This document shows, one piece after another, positions 8,620 through 16,828 of a stretch of DNA of 64,000 nt (its first letter is position 1; every line of letters begins with the position of its first letter). The stretch lies in NCBI RefSeq assembly GCF_000802185.1, contig NZ_KN676113.1:4297430-4361429 (forward strand). Reading direction: 5' to 3'. This DNA is from Belnapia sp. F-4-1. GTDB lineage: Bacteria; Pseudomonadota; Alphaproteobacteria; Acetobacterales; Acetobacteraceae. The position numbers were made by a program, and so were the translations under genes. The notes under the pieces are model-generated. The model searched no databases. It worked only from the letters and a program-made list of their open reading frames with translations, and was not told where the DNA came from.

Positions 8620-9162
8620 ATGGATCGCCCCTGCCATCCGGTCAATCTGCCCCGTCCGGCCCGGATTGGCATGGCCCGTTGGCGCGCGGCGGCGCTGGCG
8701 CTCGGCCTGCTGGTGGCGCTGCCCGGATGCAGCGTCTTCGATGCGCCGGTGGTGCAGCGCGGCAACCGGGTGACCGAGGACCAGTTGAAGGAGATCACGC
8801 CCGGCGTGCAGACGCGCCAGGACGTGCAGACCCTGCTCGGCTCGCCGACCCAGACCAGCACCTTCGGCGACCCCACCTGGTACTACATCAGCAGCAACAC
8901 CCGGCAGCGGCCGGGGCGGGAGCTGATGGTGACGGACCAACAGACGGTATCCATCACCTTCGACCAGAATGGCGTGGTGCGGGCAGTGAAGGTGATCGGC
9001 GAGGACGAGGGCAAGCCGGTGCCCATGGTTTCCCGCGTGACGCCGACGCCGGGCAACGACCGGTCGCTGCTGCAGGCGCTCTTCGGGAATGTGGGGCGGA
9101 TCGGGCCGGGGGCGTCGATCCCGACGAGCCCGGGGGCGCCGGGGTCGGGGACGGGGCGCTGA
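8620..9162 (+). CDS. bamE: Outer-membrane assembly lipoprotein BamE (SmpA/OmlA)
   Basis: Small lipoprotein of the BAM complex that inserts beta-barrel proteins into the outer membrane. A hydrophobic signal with lipobox LPGC (cysteine acylated) is followed by the BamE core: GNRVTEDQLKEITPGVQTRQ, then VQTLLGSPTQTSTFGDPTWYY, and a C-terminal low-complexity Gly/Pro/Ser tail. The ATG at 8620 follows GAGAGTGGGA, but the ATG at 8671 would give a more typical 20-residue lipoprotein signal; the mature protein is the same. The divergent gene is the bc1 chaperone. Confidence 0.92.
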   Translation: MDRPCHPVNLPRPARIGMARWRAAALALGLLVALPGCSVFDAPVVQRGNRVTEDQLKEITPGVQTRQDVQTLLGSPTQTSTFGDPTWYYISSNTRQRPGRELMVTDQQTVSITFDQNGVVRAVKVIGEDEGKPVPMVSRVTPTPGNDRSLLQALFGNVGRIGPGASIPTSPGAPGSGTGR

Positions 9163-9276
9163 TCCATCCCCGGAAAACCGCTGCGCGACGTTGCGGGAGC
9201 CCCGGATGAGCGCCTGATGCCCGTGTCCTTCCGCAGCGAAGCCGCGAAGGGACGCAAGGCAGAAAGGCGGGGCCTG

Positions 9277-10443
9277 TCAGCCCGTGGCCGTCCGCGCCCC
9301 GCGCATCTGCTGCCAGGCGATGGCGCCGAGGGCGAGGGCGAGGGCCGGGAGCACCGTGAGGTTCAGCACCGTCCATCCTGCCTGGGCATGGACCGCGCCG
9401 GAGAGGAAGGCGGTGCAGGCAACGGTGCCGAAGACGATGGTGTCGTTCGCCGCTTGGGCGCGGACGCGCTCCTCCGGCGCATGGGCGGTCGCCAGCAGGG
9501 TGGTGGCGCCGACGAACATGAAGTTCCAGCCGAGCCCGAGCAGGCCGAGGGCCAGGCCGAAATGGGCGAAGCTTTCGCCGGCCAGGCCGATCGCCACGCA
9601 GAGCGCGGTGAGCACGGCACCGGCAACGATCACCGGGCGGACGCCGAAGCGGCTGATAAGGCGGCCGGTGAAGAAGCCGGGGCCGAACATGGCGATGGCA
9701 TGGATCTGGATAACGGTCGCCGAGGCGCCGATGCCGAAGCCGCAGAGCATCATCTCGACCGGCGTCGAGGTCATCAGCAAGTTCATGGTGCCATAGGCGA
9801 CCATGCCTGTGACGGCGGCGGTGAGGAAGGCGGGGCGGGCGATGATTTCCCACACCCGGGCACCGCCGGCATGGCGGGCGGGCGGCGGCGGCAGGCGGGT
9901 GAAGGACAGCAGCGCCATGCAGAGCACCGGCAGGCAGGCCAGCACGAGGTAGGTGCCGAGGAAGAGATAGGGCGGAAAGCTGTCCCGCGTCGCCTTGACC
10001 AGCTCGGGCCCGAGGCTGGCGGCGAGGATGCCGCCGGTCATCACCAAGCTGATGGCGCGCGGACGATAGGCGGGGGAGGCGACCTCGGCCGCGGCGAAGC
10101 GGTAATGCTGGGCGATGCCGAAGCCGAGGCCCGCGGGGATGGCGCCCGCACAGTAGAGGGTGAAATTGCCCGTCCAGACGCCGGCGGCGAAGGTGAGCGA
10201 CCCGGCCATGGCACCGAGCGCGCCGAGGATGAAGCCGGGCTTGCGGCCGAGCCGGGCGAAGACCATTCCGGCCGGGATGGAGGCGGCCATGGTCGCCGTC
10301 ATCTGGATGGCGACGGGGAGCGTCGAGAGCGACTTGTCCTCGGCGAGGCTGTGGCCGATCAGCGCCGCCATCACCGCCTGGCCGACGGTCGCAGCTTGCA
10401 TCAAGGCCTGGCAGCAAAAGAGCAGCCAGACCTGGCGCTTCAT
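9277..10443 (-). CDS. MFS transporter, substrate unknown
   Basis: Major facilitator superfamily protein of 388 residues with about 12 hydrophobic segments and the motif-A-like loop VFARLGRKPG between the second and third helices. The C-half includes a repeat of the motif (FFTGRLISRFGVRP), typical of the internal duplication. No obvious drug- or sugar-specific signature, so the substrate cannot be assigned. It begins 13 bp after the thiL stop on the same strand and is therefore probably the last gene of the riboflavin/thiamine operon; a flavin or vitamin-related cargo is possible but unproven. Confidence 0.85.
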   Translation of the reverse strand: MKRQVWLLFCCQALMQAATVGQAVMAALIGHSLAEDKSLSTLPVAIQMTATMAASIPAGMVFARLGRKPGFILGALGAMAGSLTFAAGVWTGNFTLYCAGAIPAGLGFGIAQHYRFAAAEVASPAYRPRAISLVMTGGILAASLGPELVKATRDSFPPYLFLGTYLVLACLPVLCMALLSFTRLPPPPARHAGGARVWEIIARPAFLTAAVTGMVAYGTMNLLMTSTPVEMMLCGFGIGASATVIQIHAIAMFGPGFFTGRLISRFGVRPVIVAGAVLTALCVAIGLAGESFAHFGLALGLLGLGWNFMFVGATTLLATAHAPEERVRAQAANDTIVFGTVACTAFLSGAVHAQAGWTVLNLTVLPALALALGAIAWQQMRGARTATG

Positions 10444-10456
10444 GCGCCTCTCTTCG

Positions 10457-11422
10457 TCAGAAATGCGACCATCCTCCCATGGGGAGCGCCATGGGGGCGC
10501 CCGCCGCGTCGACGACCCGGACCTCGGCGGGCCCTTCGGTGAACTCGCCGATCCTCGTGACCGGGGTGCCGGCGGTGGAGGCCAGGGCCTCGATGCCGGC
10601 GCCGGGTGGGGCGGCGAAGAGCAATTCGTAGTCGTCGCCGCCGGTGAGGACCAGGGGCAGAAGGGCCGCCTCCGTCATGACCAGGGCGCGGGCGGCGGGG
10701 GAGAGCGGTACTCGCGCCGCCTCGATCACGGCTCCGCAGCCGGCGGCGCGGCAGAGATGGCCGGCATCCTGAACGAGGCCGTCCGAGACATCCATCGTGG
10801 CGCGGGCCCGGCCGGCGAGCGCCGTGCCGAGGGCGAGGCGGGGCTCCGGCAGACGGTAGCGACGGGCGAGATGGCCCTCGGCATCGGCGGGCAAGCGACC
10901 TTGGAGGACGCGGAGGCCGAGCGCGCCGTCGCCGATGGTGCCCGACACCCAGAGCCCGTCGCCAGGCCGGGCGCCGGCGCGGCGGAGGGCGGCGCCGGGT
11001 GCGACGGTGCCGAGGATGGTCAACGACAGGCTGATCGGGCCTGGGATGGAGACGGTGTCGCCGCCGAGGACGGAAAGGCCGAACCGCCGCTGGTCTTCGG
11101 CCAGCCCCGCCGCGAAGCCCTCGAGCCAGCCGGGTGGCAGGTCGCGGGGCAGGGCGGTGGTCATCAGGTAGCCGAGCGGCGTGGCGCCCATGGCGGCGAG
11201 GTCGGAGAGGTTCACCCGCAGCAGCTTGCGGCCGATGGTCTCCGGCGGGTCGTCGGGGAGGAAATGGACGCCCGCCACCATGGCATCGGCGGCCAGCACT
11301 AATTGCCGGCCGGGCGGCGGGTCGAGCAGGGCCGCATCATCGGCGAGGCCGAGCGCCCCTGGTCCCGCCAGGGGCAGGAAGTGCCGGGCGATCAACCCGA
11401 ATTCGGCGGGCGGCTCGGCCAT
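10457..11422 (-). CDS. thiL: Thiamine-monophosphate kinase
   Basis: Last step of thiamine pyrophosphate synthesis: ATP-dependent phosphorylation of thiamine phosphate. The 321-residue protein shows the AIR-synthase-fold motifs: DDAALL near residue 28, VNLSDLAAMGA, LGGDTV, then MDVSDGLVQDAGHL and GGDDYELLFA in the C-terminal half. Length is normal. The ATG is six bases after the nusB stop. The nusB-thiL pairing downstream of ribH is a common proteobacterial arrangement. Confidence 0.96.
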   Translation of the reverse strand: MAEPPAEFGLIARHFLPLAGPGALGLADDAALLDPPPGRQLVLAADAMVAGVHFLPDDPPETIGRKLLRVNLSDLAAMGATPLGYLMTTALPRDLPPGWLEGFAAGLAEDQRRFGLSVLGGDTVSIPGPISLSLTILGTVAPGAALRRAGARPGDGLWVSGTIGDGALGLRVLQGRLPADAEGHLARRYRLPEPRLALGTALAGRARATMDVSDGLVQDAGHLCRAAGCGAVIEAARVPLSPAARALVMTEAALLPLVLTGGDDYELLFAAPPGAGIEALASTAGTPVTRIGEFTEGPAEVRVVDAAGAPMALPMGGWSHF

Positions 11423-11428
11423 TTGCCG

Positions 11429-12100
11429 CTACTTCCGGCCGGCGGCGAATTCCTCCGGCCGCAGGGCGCGGGCCAGCGCGTCGAGCACGCCATTGGCGAA
11501 GCGCGGTTCCTCGCCGCCGAAGAAGCCATGGGCGATGTCGAGGTACTCGTTGATCACCACGCGGGCCGGGGGCTGCCCGCCGCCCTCGGCGAATTCGGCG
11601 CAGGCGGCGCGGAGCAGGGCGCGCAGCACCGGGTCGAGGCGCATCAAGGGCCAGTCGGCATCGAGATGCTGGGTGATGAGGCCGTCCAGCCGCTCGCCAT
11701 GCTTCGCCGCGCTGCGGACGATGGTGCCGAAGAGCGGGCGATCGGCTTCCGGCACGCCGCCATCCTCGAAACCGCCGCCGATGCGGTGGCTGAGGAATTG
11801 CTGGATGACGGCTTCGGCCGACTCACCGGTGTGCTCGCTCTGGTAGAGCGCCTGAACGGCGGCGACACGCGCGCCGGTGCGCGGGCGACCGCCGCGGACC
11901 TGCGGGCCGCCGCCCGGAGCCTGGCCGGGGCGGCGGTGGCGGGACTTGCCGCCGCCGGGCTTGCCAGGGGACTTGCCCGCCCCCGGCTTGGCGGCAGGCT
12001 TCGGCGCCTCGGGCGTGCCGGACTGCTCCGCCTCCATCTCGGCGCGAAGCTTGTCGAGTTCGCTGGTGCCGAGATCCGTAGTCTTCCAGTTGCCGCTCAC
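11429..12100 (-). CDS. nusB: Transcription antitermination factor NusB with long N-terminal tail
   Basis: NusB binds boxA RNA with S10 and promotes antitermination in rRNA operons. The C-terminal ~145 residues carry the all-helical NusB fold (RVAAVQALYQSEHTG, RLDPVLRALLRAACAEF, then VVINEYLDIAHGFFGGEEPRFANGVLDAL in pieces). The first ~75 residues are an added low-complexity segment rich in Pro, Gly, Lys and Ala, so the protein is 223 residues against a usual 140-170. The start overlaps the ribH stop by four bases, which supports the long form unless translation also begins internally. Confidence 0.93.
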   Translation of the reverse strand: MSGNWKTTDLGTSELDKLRAEMEAEQSGTPEAPKPAAKPGAGKSPGKPGGGKSRHRRPGQAPGGGPQVRGGRPRTGARVAAVQALYQSEHTGESAEAVIQQFLSHRIGGGFEDGGVPEADRPLFGTIVRSAAKHGERLDGLITQHLDADWPLMRLDPVLRALLRAACAEFAEGGGQPPARVVINEYLDIAHGFFGGEEPRFANGVLDALARALRPEEFAAGRK

Positions 12101-12597
12101 GCGAGGCTCCAGCGGCGGCGCAGCGCCACCTGGCCGAGCAGCGCATGCGCAGCCTCGGCACCCTTGTTGTGCCGGTCATCGGCGGAGCGGGCCTCGGCCT
12201 GGGCGAGGCTGTCGACGGTCAGCAGGCCGAAGCCGATGGCGGCGCCGCGCTCGGTCGAGACGTCCATCACCCCCTGGCAGACCGCCGAGCAGATGAAGTC
12301 GTAATGGTCGGTCTCGCCCTTCACCACGCAGCCGAGCAGCAGGAAGCCGTCATAGCGCACCGCCTTGCCGCCCTTGGAGGGCTGGCTGAGCGCCATGCGC
12401 AGCGCGGCCGGAAGCTCGAAGGCGCCGGCGACATCCACCACCTCGGCCGTCGCCTGCGCCTCGGCGAAGACGCCCTGGGCGCCGCGCAGCATCCCGCCCA
12501 CCACATCGGCGTAATAGGGCGCCTGGATCACCAGCAGATGCGGCGCGGGGCCGTCCAGCGGCCGCGCCTGGCGCTCCGGCGCATCGATCGTGCTCAT
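12097..12597 (-). CDS. ribH: 6,7-dimethyl-8-ribityllumazine synthase
   Basis: Condenses 5-amino-6-ribitylaminouracil with dihydroxybutanone phosphate, the penultimate step of riboflavin synthesis; forms icosahedral or pentameric shells. The 166-residue sequence has VVDVAGAFELPAAL and GCVVKGETDHYDFI with the catalytic His in the THF/HYD region, then GFGLLTVDSLAQAEARS. ATG at 12597 follows AAGGA. It lies five bases after ribBX and overlaps nusB, in the usual alphaproteobacterial rib operon. Confidence 0.96.
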   Translation of the reverse strand: MSTIDAPERQARPLDGPAPHLLVIQAPYYADVVGGMLRGAQGVFAEAQATAEVVDVAGAFELPAALRMALSQPSKGGKAVRYDGFLLLGCVVKGETDHYDFICSAVCQGVMDVSTERGAAIGFGLLTVDSLAQAEARSADDRHNKGAEAAHALLGQVALRRRWSLA

Positions 12598-12601
12598 TCG
12601 G

Positions 12602-13732
12602 TCATCCTTGTTGGACCAGCGGGCGGGTTTCCACCACGCGCAGGCCATACCCCTCCAGCCCGACGATGGGCCGCGGGTTGTTCGACAGTCGCACCATGTC
12701 GCGCACCCCGAGATCGGCGAGGATCTGCGCGCCGATCCCATAGTCCCGGATCTCGGGCGGCGCTACCTGCCGGCCGCGGTTGTTCCTCACCTGCTCGCTC
12801 ATATTGTCCGGCCGCCAGTCGCGGATGATGACGACGACGCCGCGGCCGGCAGACTCGATCATGCGCATGGCGTCGTGCAGATCGCCGGTGCCGGCGCCGA
12901 GGACGATGTCGTGCAGCAGGTTGGCGGCATGCATCCGCACATGGACGGGGCCGGGGGCGGAGACGTCGCCGCGGATCAGGGCTAGGTGCTCGCCCGGGGC
13001 GAGCGTGTTGCCGTAGACGACGAGCCGCCAGTCGCCGCCGATCGGGTGGTCGATATGGCCCTCGGAGAGGCGGCGGACCAGGCGCTCGGTGCGGCGCCTG
13101 TGGCCGATCAGGTCGGCGATGGTGCCTAGCTTCAGGCCATGATGCTGGGCGAAGGCCACGAGGTCCGGCATCCGCGCCATGGTGCCGTCGTCGTTCATGA
13201 TCTCGCAGATCACGCCGGAGGGGTTCAGGCCGGCGAGGCGGGCAAGGTCGACCGAGGCCTCGGTATGGCCGGCGCGGACCAGCGTGCCGCCGTCGCGGGC
13301 GACGAGGGGGAAGACGTGGCCCGGCGTGACGATGTGCTCGCGGCCCATCTCCGGGTTGATGGCGACGGCGACGGTATGGGCGCGGTCGGCGGCGGAGATG
13401 CCGGTGGTGACGCCCTCCTTCGCCTCGATGGAGACGGTGAAGGCCGTTGCGTGCCGGGTGCCGTTGGCCTGGGCCATCAGCGGCAGGCCGAGTTGCTCGA
13501 CCCGCCTGCGGTCCATCGCCAGGCAAATCAGGCCACGGGCGAAGCGGGCCATGAAATTGATCGCGTCCGGGGTCGCAAACTGGGCGGGGATGACGAGGTC
13601 CCCCTCGTTCTCGCGGTCCTCGTCATCGACCAGGATGAACATGCGGCCGCGCCGCGCCTCCTCGATCAGCTCCTCGGTCGGGGAGATGAAGTCGGCGAAA
13701 TTGACGGTCTTGGTCGCCACCGCGCCGGTCAT
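12602..13732 (-). CDS. ribB: 3,4-dihydroxy-2-butanone 4-phosphate synthase fused to degenerate RibA domain (RibBX)
   Basis: The N-terminal ~210 residues are RibB: the acidic metal loop DDEDRENEGDLVIPA and the GHTEASVDLARLAGL substrate loop are intact, so the ribulose-5-phosphate to dihydroxybutanone-phosphate step is expected. The C-terminal ~150 residues align with GTP cyclohydrolase II by shape (RNNRGRQVAPPEIRDYGIGAQIL, seen in parts), but the CxxGDVF...RCDC zinc cysteines are missing; the matching stretch reads IRGDVSAPGPVHVRMHAAN. GTP cyclohydrolase activity is therefore unlikely and a separate ribA should exist. Overlaps ribE by four bases. Confidence 0.94.
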   Translation of the reverse strand: MTGAVATKTVNFADFISPTEELIEEARRGRMFILVDDEDRENEGDLVIPAQFATPDAINFMARFARGLICLAMDRRRVEQLGLPLMAQANGTRHATAFTVSIEAKEGVTTGISAADRAHTVAVAINPEMGREHIVTPGHVFPLVARDGGTLVRAGHTEASVDLARLAGLNPSGVICEIMNDDGTMARMPDLVAFAQHHGLKLGTIADLIGHRRRTERLVRRLSEGHIDHPIGGDWRLVVYGNTLAPGEHLALIRGDVSAPGPVHVRMHAANLLHDIVLGAGTGDLHDAMRMIESAGRGVVVIIRDWRPDNMSEQVRNNRGRQVAPPEIRDYGIGAQILADLGVRDMVRLSNNPRPIVGLEGYGLRVVETRPLVQQG

Positions 13733-14349
13733 GCCTGGAGTCCCTGGAAGGAGACGAGCCGGGCGACGTAGCGCGCCAGCGTGTCGATCTCGATGTTGAC
13801 GAAGCCGCCCGGCTGCAGCGTCCCGAAGCTGGTCACCGCCGCCGTATGCGGGATGACGTTGACGCCGAAGATGGCGCCCTCGACCTCGTTGACGGTGAGC
13901 GAGATGCCGTCGATGGCGATCGAGCCCTTGGCGGCGACGAAGGGGGCGAGGTGCTCCGGCAGGCGGAAGCGATAGCGGACGGAGCCGTTCTCCGGCACCG
14001 CTGAGAGCACCTCGGCCACGCCGTCGACATGGCCGGAGACGAGGTGGCCGCCGAGTTCGTCGCCCATCCGGAGCGAACGTTCGAGGTTGATGCGGCTGCC
14101 GGGAGCAAGGCGGCCGAGCGTGGTCTTGGACAGGCTCTCGGCCGAGGCATCGACGGCGAACCAGTCGCCGCCGAGCTCCACCGCGGTGAGGCAGCAGCCG
14201 GAGCAGGCGATGGAGGCGCCGATCGCCACTGGCGCTGGCTCCGCCAGGAAGGCGGGGGAGGTGCCGATGACGAGGCGCATGTCCTGCCCGTCACCCAATG
14301 GCAGGATTTCCCGCACCGTCCCCAGATCCGTCACGATGCCGGTGAACAT
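13729..14349 (-). CDS. ribE: Riboflavin synthase alpha chain
   Basis: Dismutates two lumazines to riboflavin plus pyrimidine. 206 residues with two tandem lumazine-binding barrels. The N-terminal barrel starts at MFTGIVTDLG and contains CSGCCLTAVEL; the linker GDELGGHLVSGHVDG leads into the second barrel (SIAIDGISLTVNEV). The ATG at 14349 (MFTGIV) is the conserved start; a GTG three codons upstream is less likely. It overlaps ribD by 19 bp and ribBX by four. Confidence 0.96.
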   Translation of the reverse strand: MFTGIVTDLGTVREILPLGDGQDMRLVIGTSPAFLAEPAPVAIGASIACSGCCLTAVELGGDWFAVDASAESLSKTTLGRLAPGSRINLERSLRMGDELGGHLVSGHVDGVAEVLSAVPENGSVRYRFRLPEHLAPFVAAKGSIAIDGISLTVNEVEGAIFGVNVIPHTAAVTSFGTLQPGGFVNIEIDTLARYVARLVSFQGLQA

Positions 14350-15443
14350 GGCCCGCACTCCTCGAACTCGGTCAGCCAGTCCTCGCCCAGGGGACGGCTT
14401 GCAACCCTCTGGAACTTGGGCATGGCGGAAAGCAGAACAACCGGCAAGGGCTGCACGGCGGGCAGTCCGTCGCCGCCCATGATGCCGGGGGCGTGGAACC
14501 AGGCCAGCCGGTTGACGAAGCCGCCGCGCAGCAGCCCGGCGGCGAGGCCGGCGCCGCCTTCGGCGAGCACCCGCGTGACGCCGCGCTGGGCCAGCGCGCC
14601 AAGCAGGGCGGCGAGGTCGAGGCCAGGCTTCGCGCGCGGGACGGAGAGAATCTGCACGCCAGCCTCCAGATAGGGGGCAAGGGCGGCGGGGCGCTGGTTG
14701 GTGCGGGTCGCGATCCAGGTCGGCACCGCGCGGGCCGTCTGCACCAGGCGGGCGCCGAGCGGGGTGCGGAGGCGGCTGTCGGCGACGACGCGGGCGAGGG
14801 GCACGCGGGCGGTGCCGGGGAGGCGGGCGGTCAGCTCGGGATCGTCGGCCAGCACCGTGCCGCTGCCGACCAGGATGGCGTCATGCCGGGCACGCAGCGC
14901 ATGCGCCTCGCGCCGGGCGGCGGGGCCGGTGATCCACTGACTCTCGCCCGTCGAGGTGGCGATGCGGCCGTCGAGCGTCGTCGCCAGCTTCAGCGTGACA
15001 AGGGGAAGGCCGCTGGTGATGCGGCGGGCGAAGCCGGCATTCTCCCGGCGGGCCTCCTCGCCCATCAGGCCTAGTTCGACGATTACTCCGGCCTCGCGCA
15101 GGCGTTGCAGGCCACGGCCGTCGACCCGGGGGTCCGGGTCGCCGGTCGCCACGACCACGCGGGAGACGCCGGCGCGGACCAGGGCGTCACAGCAGGGGGG
15201 CGTGCGGCCCCAGTGGGAACAGGGCTCGAGCGTCACATAGGCGGTGGCGCCGCGGGCGGCCTCCCCCGCACGGTCCAGCGCCTCCGTCTCGGCATGGGGG
15301 CGGCCGCCGGGCTGGGTCCAGCCGCGGCCGACCACCTGGCCGTCCTTCACCAGCACGCAGCCCACCGCCGGGTTCGGCCAGGTATTGCCGAGCCCACGTC
15401 GCGCCAGGGCCAGCGCGGCCGCCATATGCTCCCGATCCGTCAT
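14331..15443 (-). CDS. ribD: Bifunctional deaminase/reductase RibD
   Basis: Carries out steps two and three of riboflavin synthesis. The N-terminal deaminase (about 1-145) has the zinc triad in PHAETEAL (His50, Glu52) and PCSHWGRTPPCC (Cys75, Cys84). The C-terminal reductase (about 150-370) has LKLATTLDGRIAT, ESQWITG and VLAEGGAGLAAGLL. The ATG at 15443 is used here. A GTG at 15452 would overlap the TAG stop of the upstream histidine kinase by one base, an arrangement suited to translational coupling, and may be the true start. Confidence 0.95.
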   Translation of the reverse strand: MTDREHMAAALALARRGLGNTWPNPAVGCVLVKDGQVVGRGWTQPGGRPHAETEALDRAGEAARGATAYVTLEPCSHWGRTPPCCDALVRAGVSRVVVATGDPDPRVDGRGLQRLREAGVIVELGLMGEEARRENAGFARRITSGLPLVTLKLATTLDGRIATSTGESQWITGPAARREAHALRARHDAILVGSGTVLADDPELTARLPGTARVPLARVVADSRLRTPLGARLVQTARAVPTWIATRTNQRPAALAPYLEAGVQILSVPRAKPGLDLAALLGALAQRGVTRVLAEGGAGLAAGLLRGGFVNRLAWFHAPGIMGGDGLPAVQPLPVVLLSAMPKFQRVASRPLGEDWLTEFEECGPCSPAS

Positions 15444-15451
15444 GCGGCGCA

Positions 15452-16828
15452 CTATGGGCCGGCGGGGCCGGGCGGCAAAGCGAGCTCCACCCTGAGGCCG
15501 GGCCCGGCATCGCCGAGGGTGAGGCGGGCGCCGTGCAGCTCCGCCACCGCCGCGACCAGAGCGAGGCCGAGCCCGGCGCCGGGGCGGCTGCGGGCGGCGT
15601 CCAGCCGGTGGAAGCGGCGGAGGACGGCCTCGCGCTCGCGTGGAGGGATGCCCTCGCCGTCGTCTTCAACGGTGAGCACCCTGTCGGTGCCGAGGGCGAG
15701 CCGGATGCGGCCGCCCTCGCGTCCGTGCTTCACGGCGTTCTCCAACAGGTTGGCGAGGGCCTGGGTCAGCAATTCGCGGTCGCCGAAGGCGGCAATGGCG
15801 GGCGGGATGTCGGCCTCCACCCTCTGGCCGCGCTCCTCGGCGGCAGGGGCGTAGACCTCGGCGACGGTCGCTGCCAGGGCGGAAAGGTCGAGCGGGGCGA
15901 AGCCGGCGCGGCGGGCGCCGCCCTCGACCTGGGCGATGCGGAGCAGGGCGGCGAAGATTTCGAGGAGCTGTTCGCAGTCGCGCAGCGCCGCTTCGGTGGC
16001 GGGGCGCCAGGTGGTGTCGTCCCCGGCGCGGAGGGCGGCTTCCAGCCGCCCGCGCAGGCGGGTGAGGGGGGTACGGAGGTCATGGGCGATGTCGTCCGTC
16101 ACTTGGCGGAGGGTCTGCATCAGTCCCTGCACCCGGTCGAGCGCGGCGTTGATGCGGCGGGCCAGGCGGTCGAACTCGTCGCCGCCCGGGCGGATGGGCA
16201 GGCGGTGGCCGATCTCGCCCGATTCGACGCGGGCCAGGGCGGCATCCATGGCGGCGGCGCGGCGGGTCACGCCGCGGCCCATCAGCAGGCCGCCGAGCAG
16301 GCCGAGCAGCGCCGCGCCGCCACCGACCCAGCCGGCGGCGCCGAGCAGGAGCGATTCGAGCTGGCGTACCGGCGCCACGTCGCGCGCCACGACGAGGAAG
16401 CCGCCGCCGGGAAGCGGGGTACCGAGGGCGAGCAACTCGGCCGACGCCGCTTCCCCGGCGGCCTCGAGGCGGAGGCTGGCCCAGCCGGGGGTTTCGGGCG
16501 CGCTGGCGAGGTTGCCGGCGAGGCGCTCGCCCGCCGTTCCGGCGAGGAGGTAGTACTGGGTGCCGCTGCGGTCGGCGGCGAGCCGCGCCTCGACCGAGAG
16601 CGCAACGGAGCGCGGGCCGCCGAGGCGGGCGGCCTGGACCAGCAGCCCGCTGTCGCTGTCGACCTCCTGTGCCAGCTGGCGCAGGGCGTAGCCGGTGGTC
16701 GCCCACCAGGCGATGCCCGAGAGCGCGGCGGTGCCGAGCAGGGTGAGCAGCAGGTGCAGGAGGGTGATGCGGAAGGCGGTTGTCCGCCACCAGCGTGTCG
16801 CCTGCTCAGCCGGGCTGGCGGATGGCAT
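15452..16828 (-). CDS. Two-component sensor histidine kinase
   Basis: Membrane sensor of 458 residues. Transmembrane helices lie near 20-45 and 162-185 and enclose a ~115-residue periplasmic region with no recognised domain. A HAMP linker follows (about 185-240), then the phospho-accepting His249 in DDIAHDLRTPLTRLRGR, and an ATPase domain with N-box LANLLENAVKHG, G1 VEDDGEGIP and G2 GLGLALV. The start overlaps the response-regulator gene by 23 bp. Its stop abuts ribD, so the kinase and the riboflavin genes appear to share a transcript. The signal is unknown. Confidence 0.94.
   Translation of the reverse strand: MPSASPAEQATRWWRTTAFRITLLHLLLTLLGTAALSGIAWWATTGYALRQLAQEVDSDSGLLVQAARLGGPRSVALSVEARLAADRSGTQYYLLAGTAGERLAGNLASAPETPGWASLRLEAAGEAASAELLALGTPLPGGGFLVVARDVAPVRQLESLLLGAAGWVGGGAALLGLLGGLLMGRGVTRRAAAMDAALARVESGEIGHRLPIRPGGDEFDRLARRINAALDRVQGLMQTLRQVTDDIAHDLRTPLTRLRGRLEAALRAGDDTTWRPATEAALRDCEQLLEIFAALLRIAQVEGGARRAGFAPLDLSALAATVAEVYAPAAEERGQRVEADIPPAIAAFGDRELLTQALANLLENAVKHGREGGRIRLALGTDRVLTVEDDGEGIPPREREAVLRRFHRLDAARSRPGAGLGLALVAAVAELHGARLTLGDAGPGLRVELALPPGPAGP

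Noticed and set aside
9163-9276. Imperfect inverted repeat between bamE and the MFS gene
   Set aside because: The pairing needs a bulge and breaks after eight bases; too weak to call a terminator.
15443-15480. Possible FMN riboswitch in front of the riboflavin genes
   Set aside because: There is no leader: the kinase gene ends nine bases or fewer from ribD, and no RFN-type conserved stems are visible.
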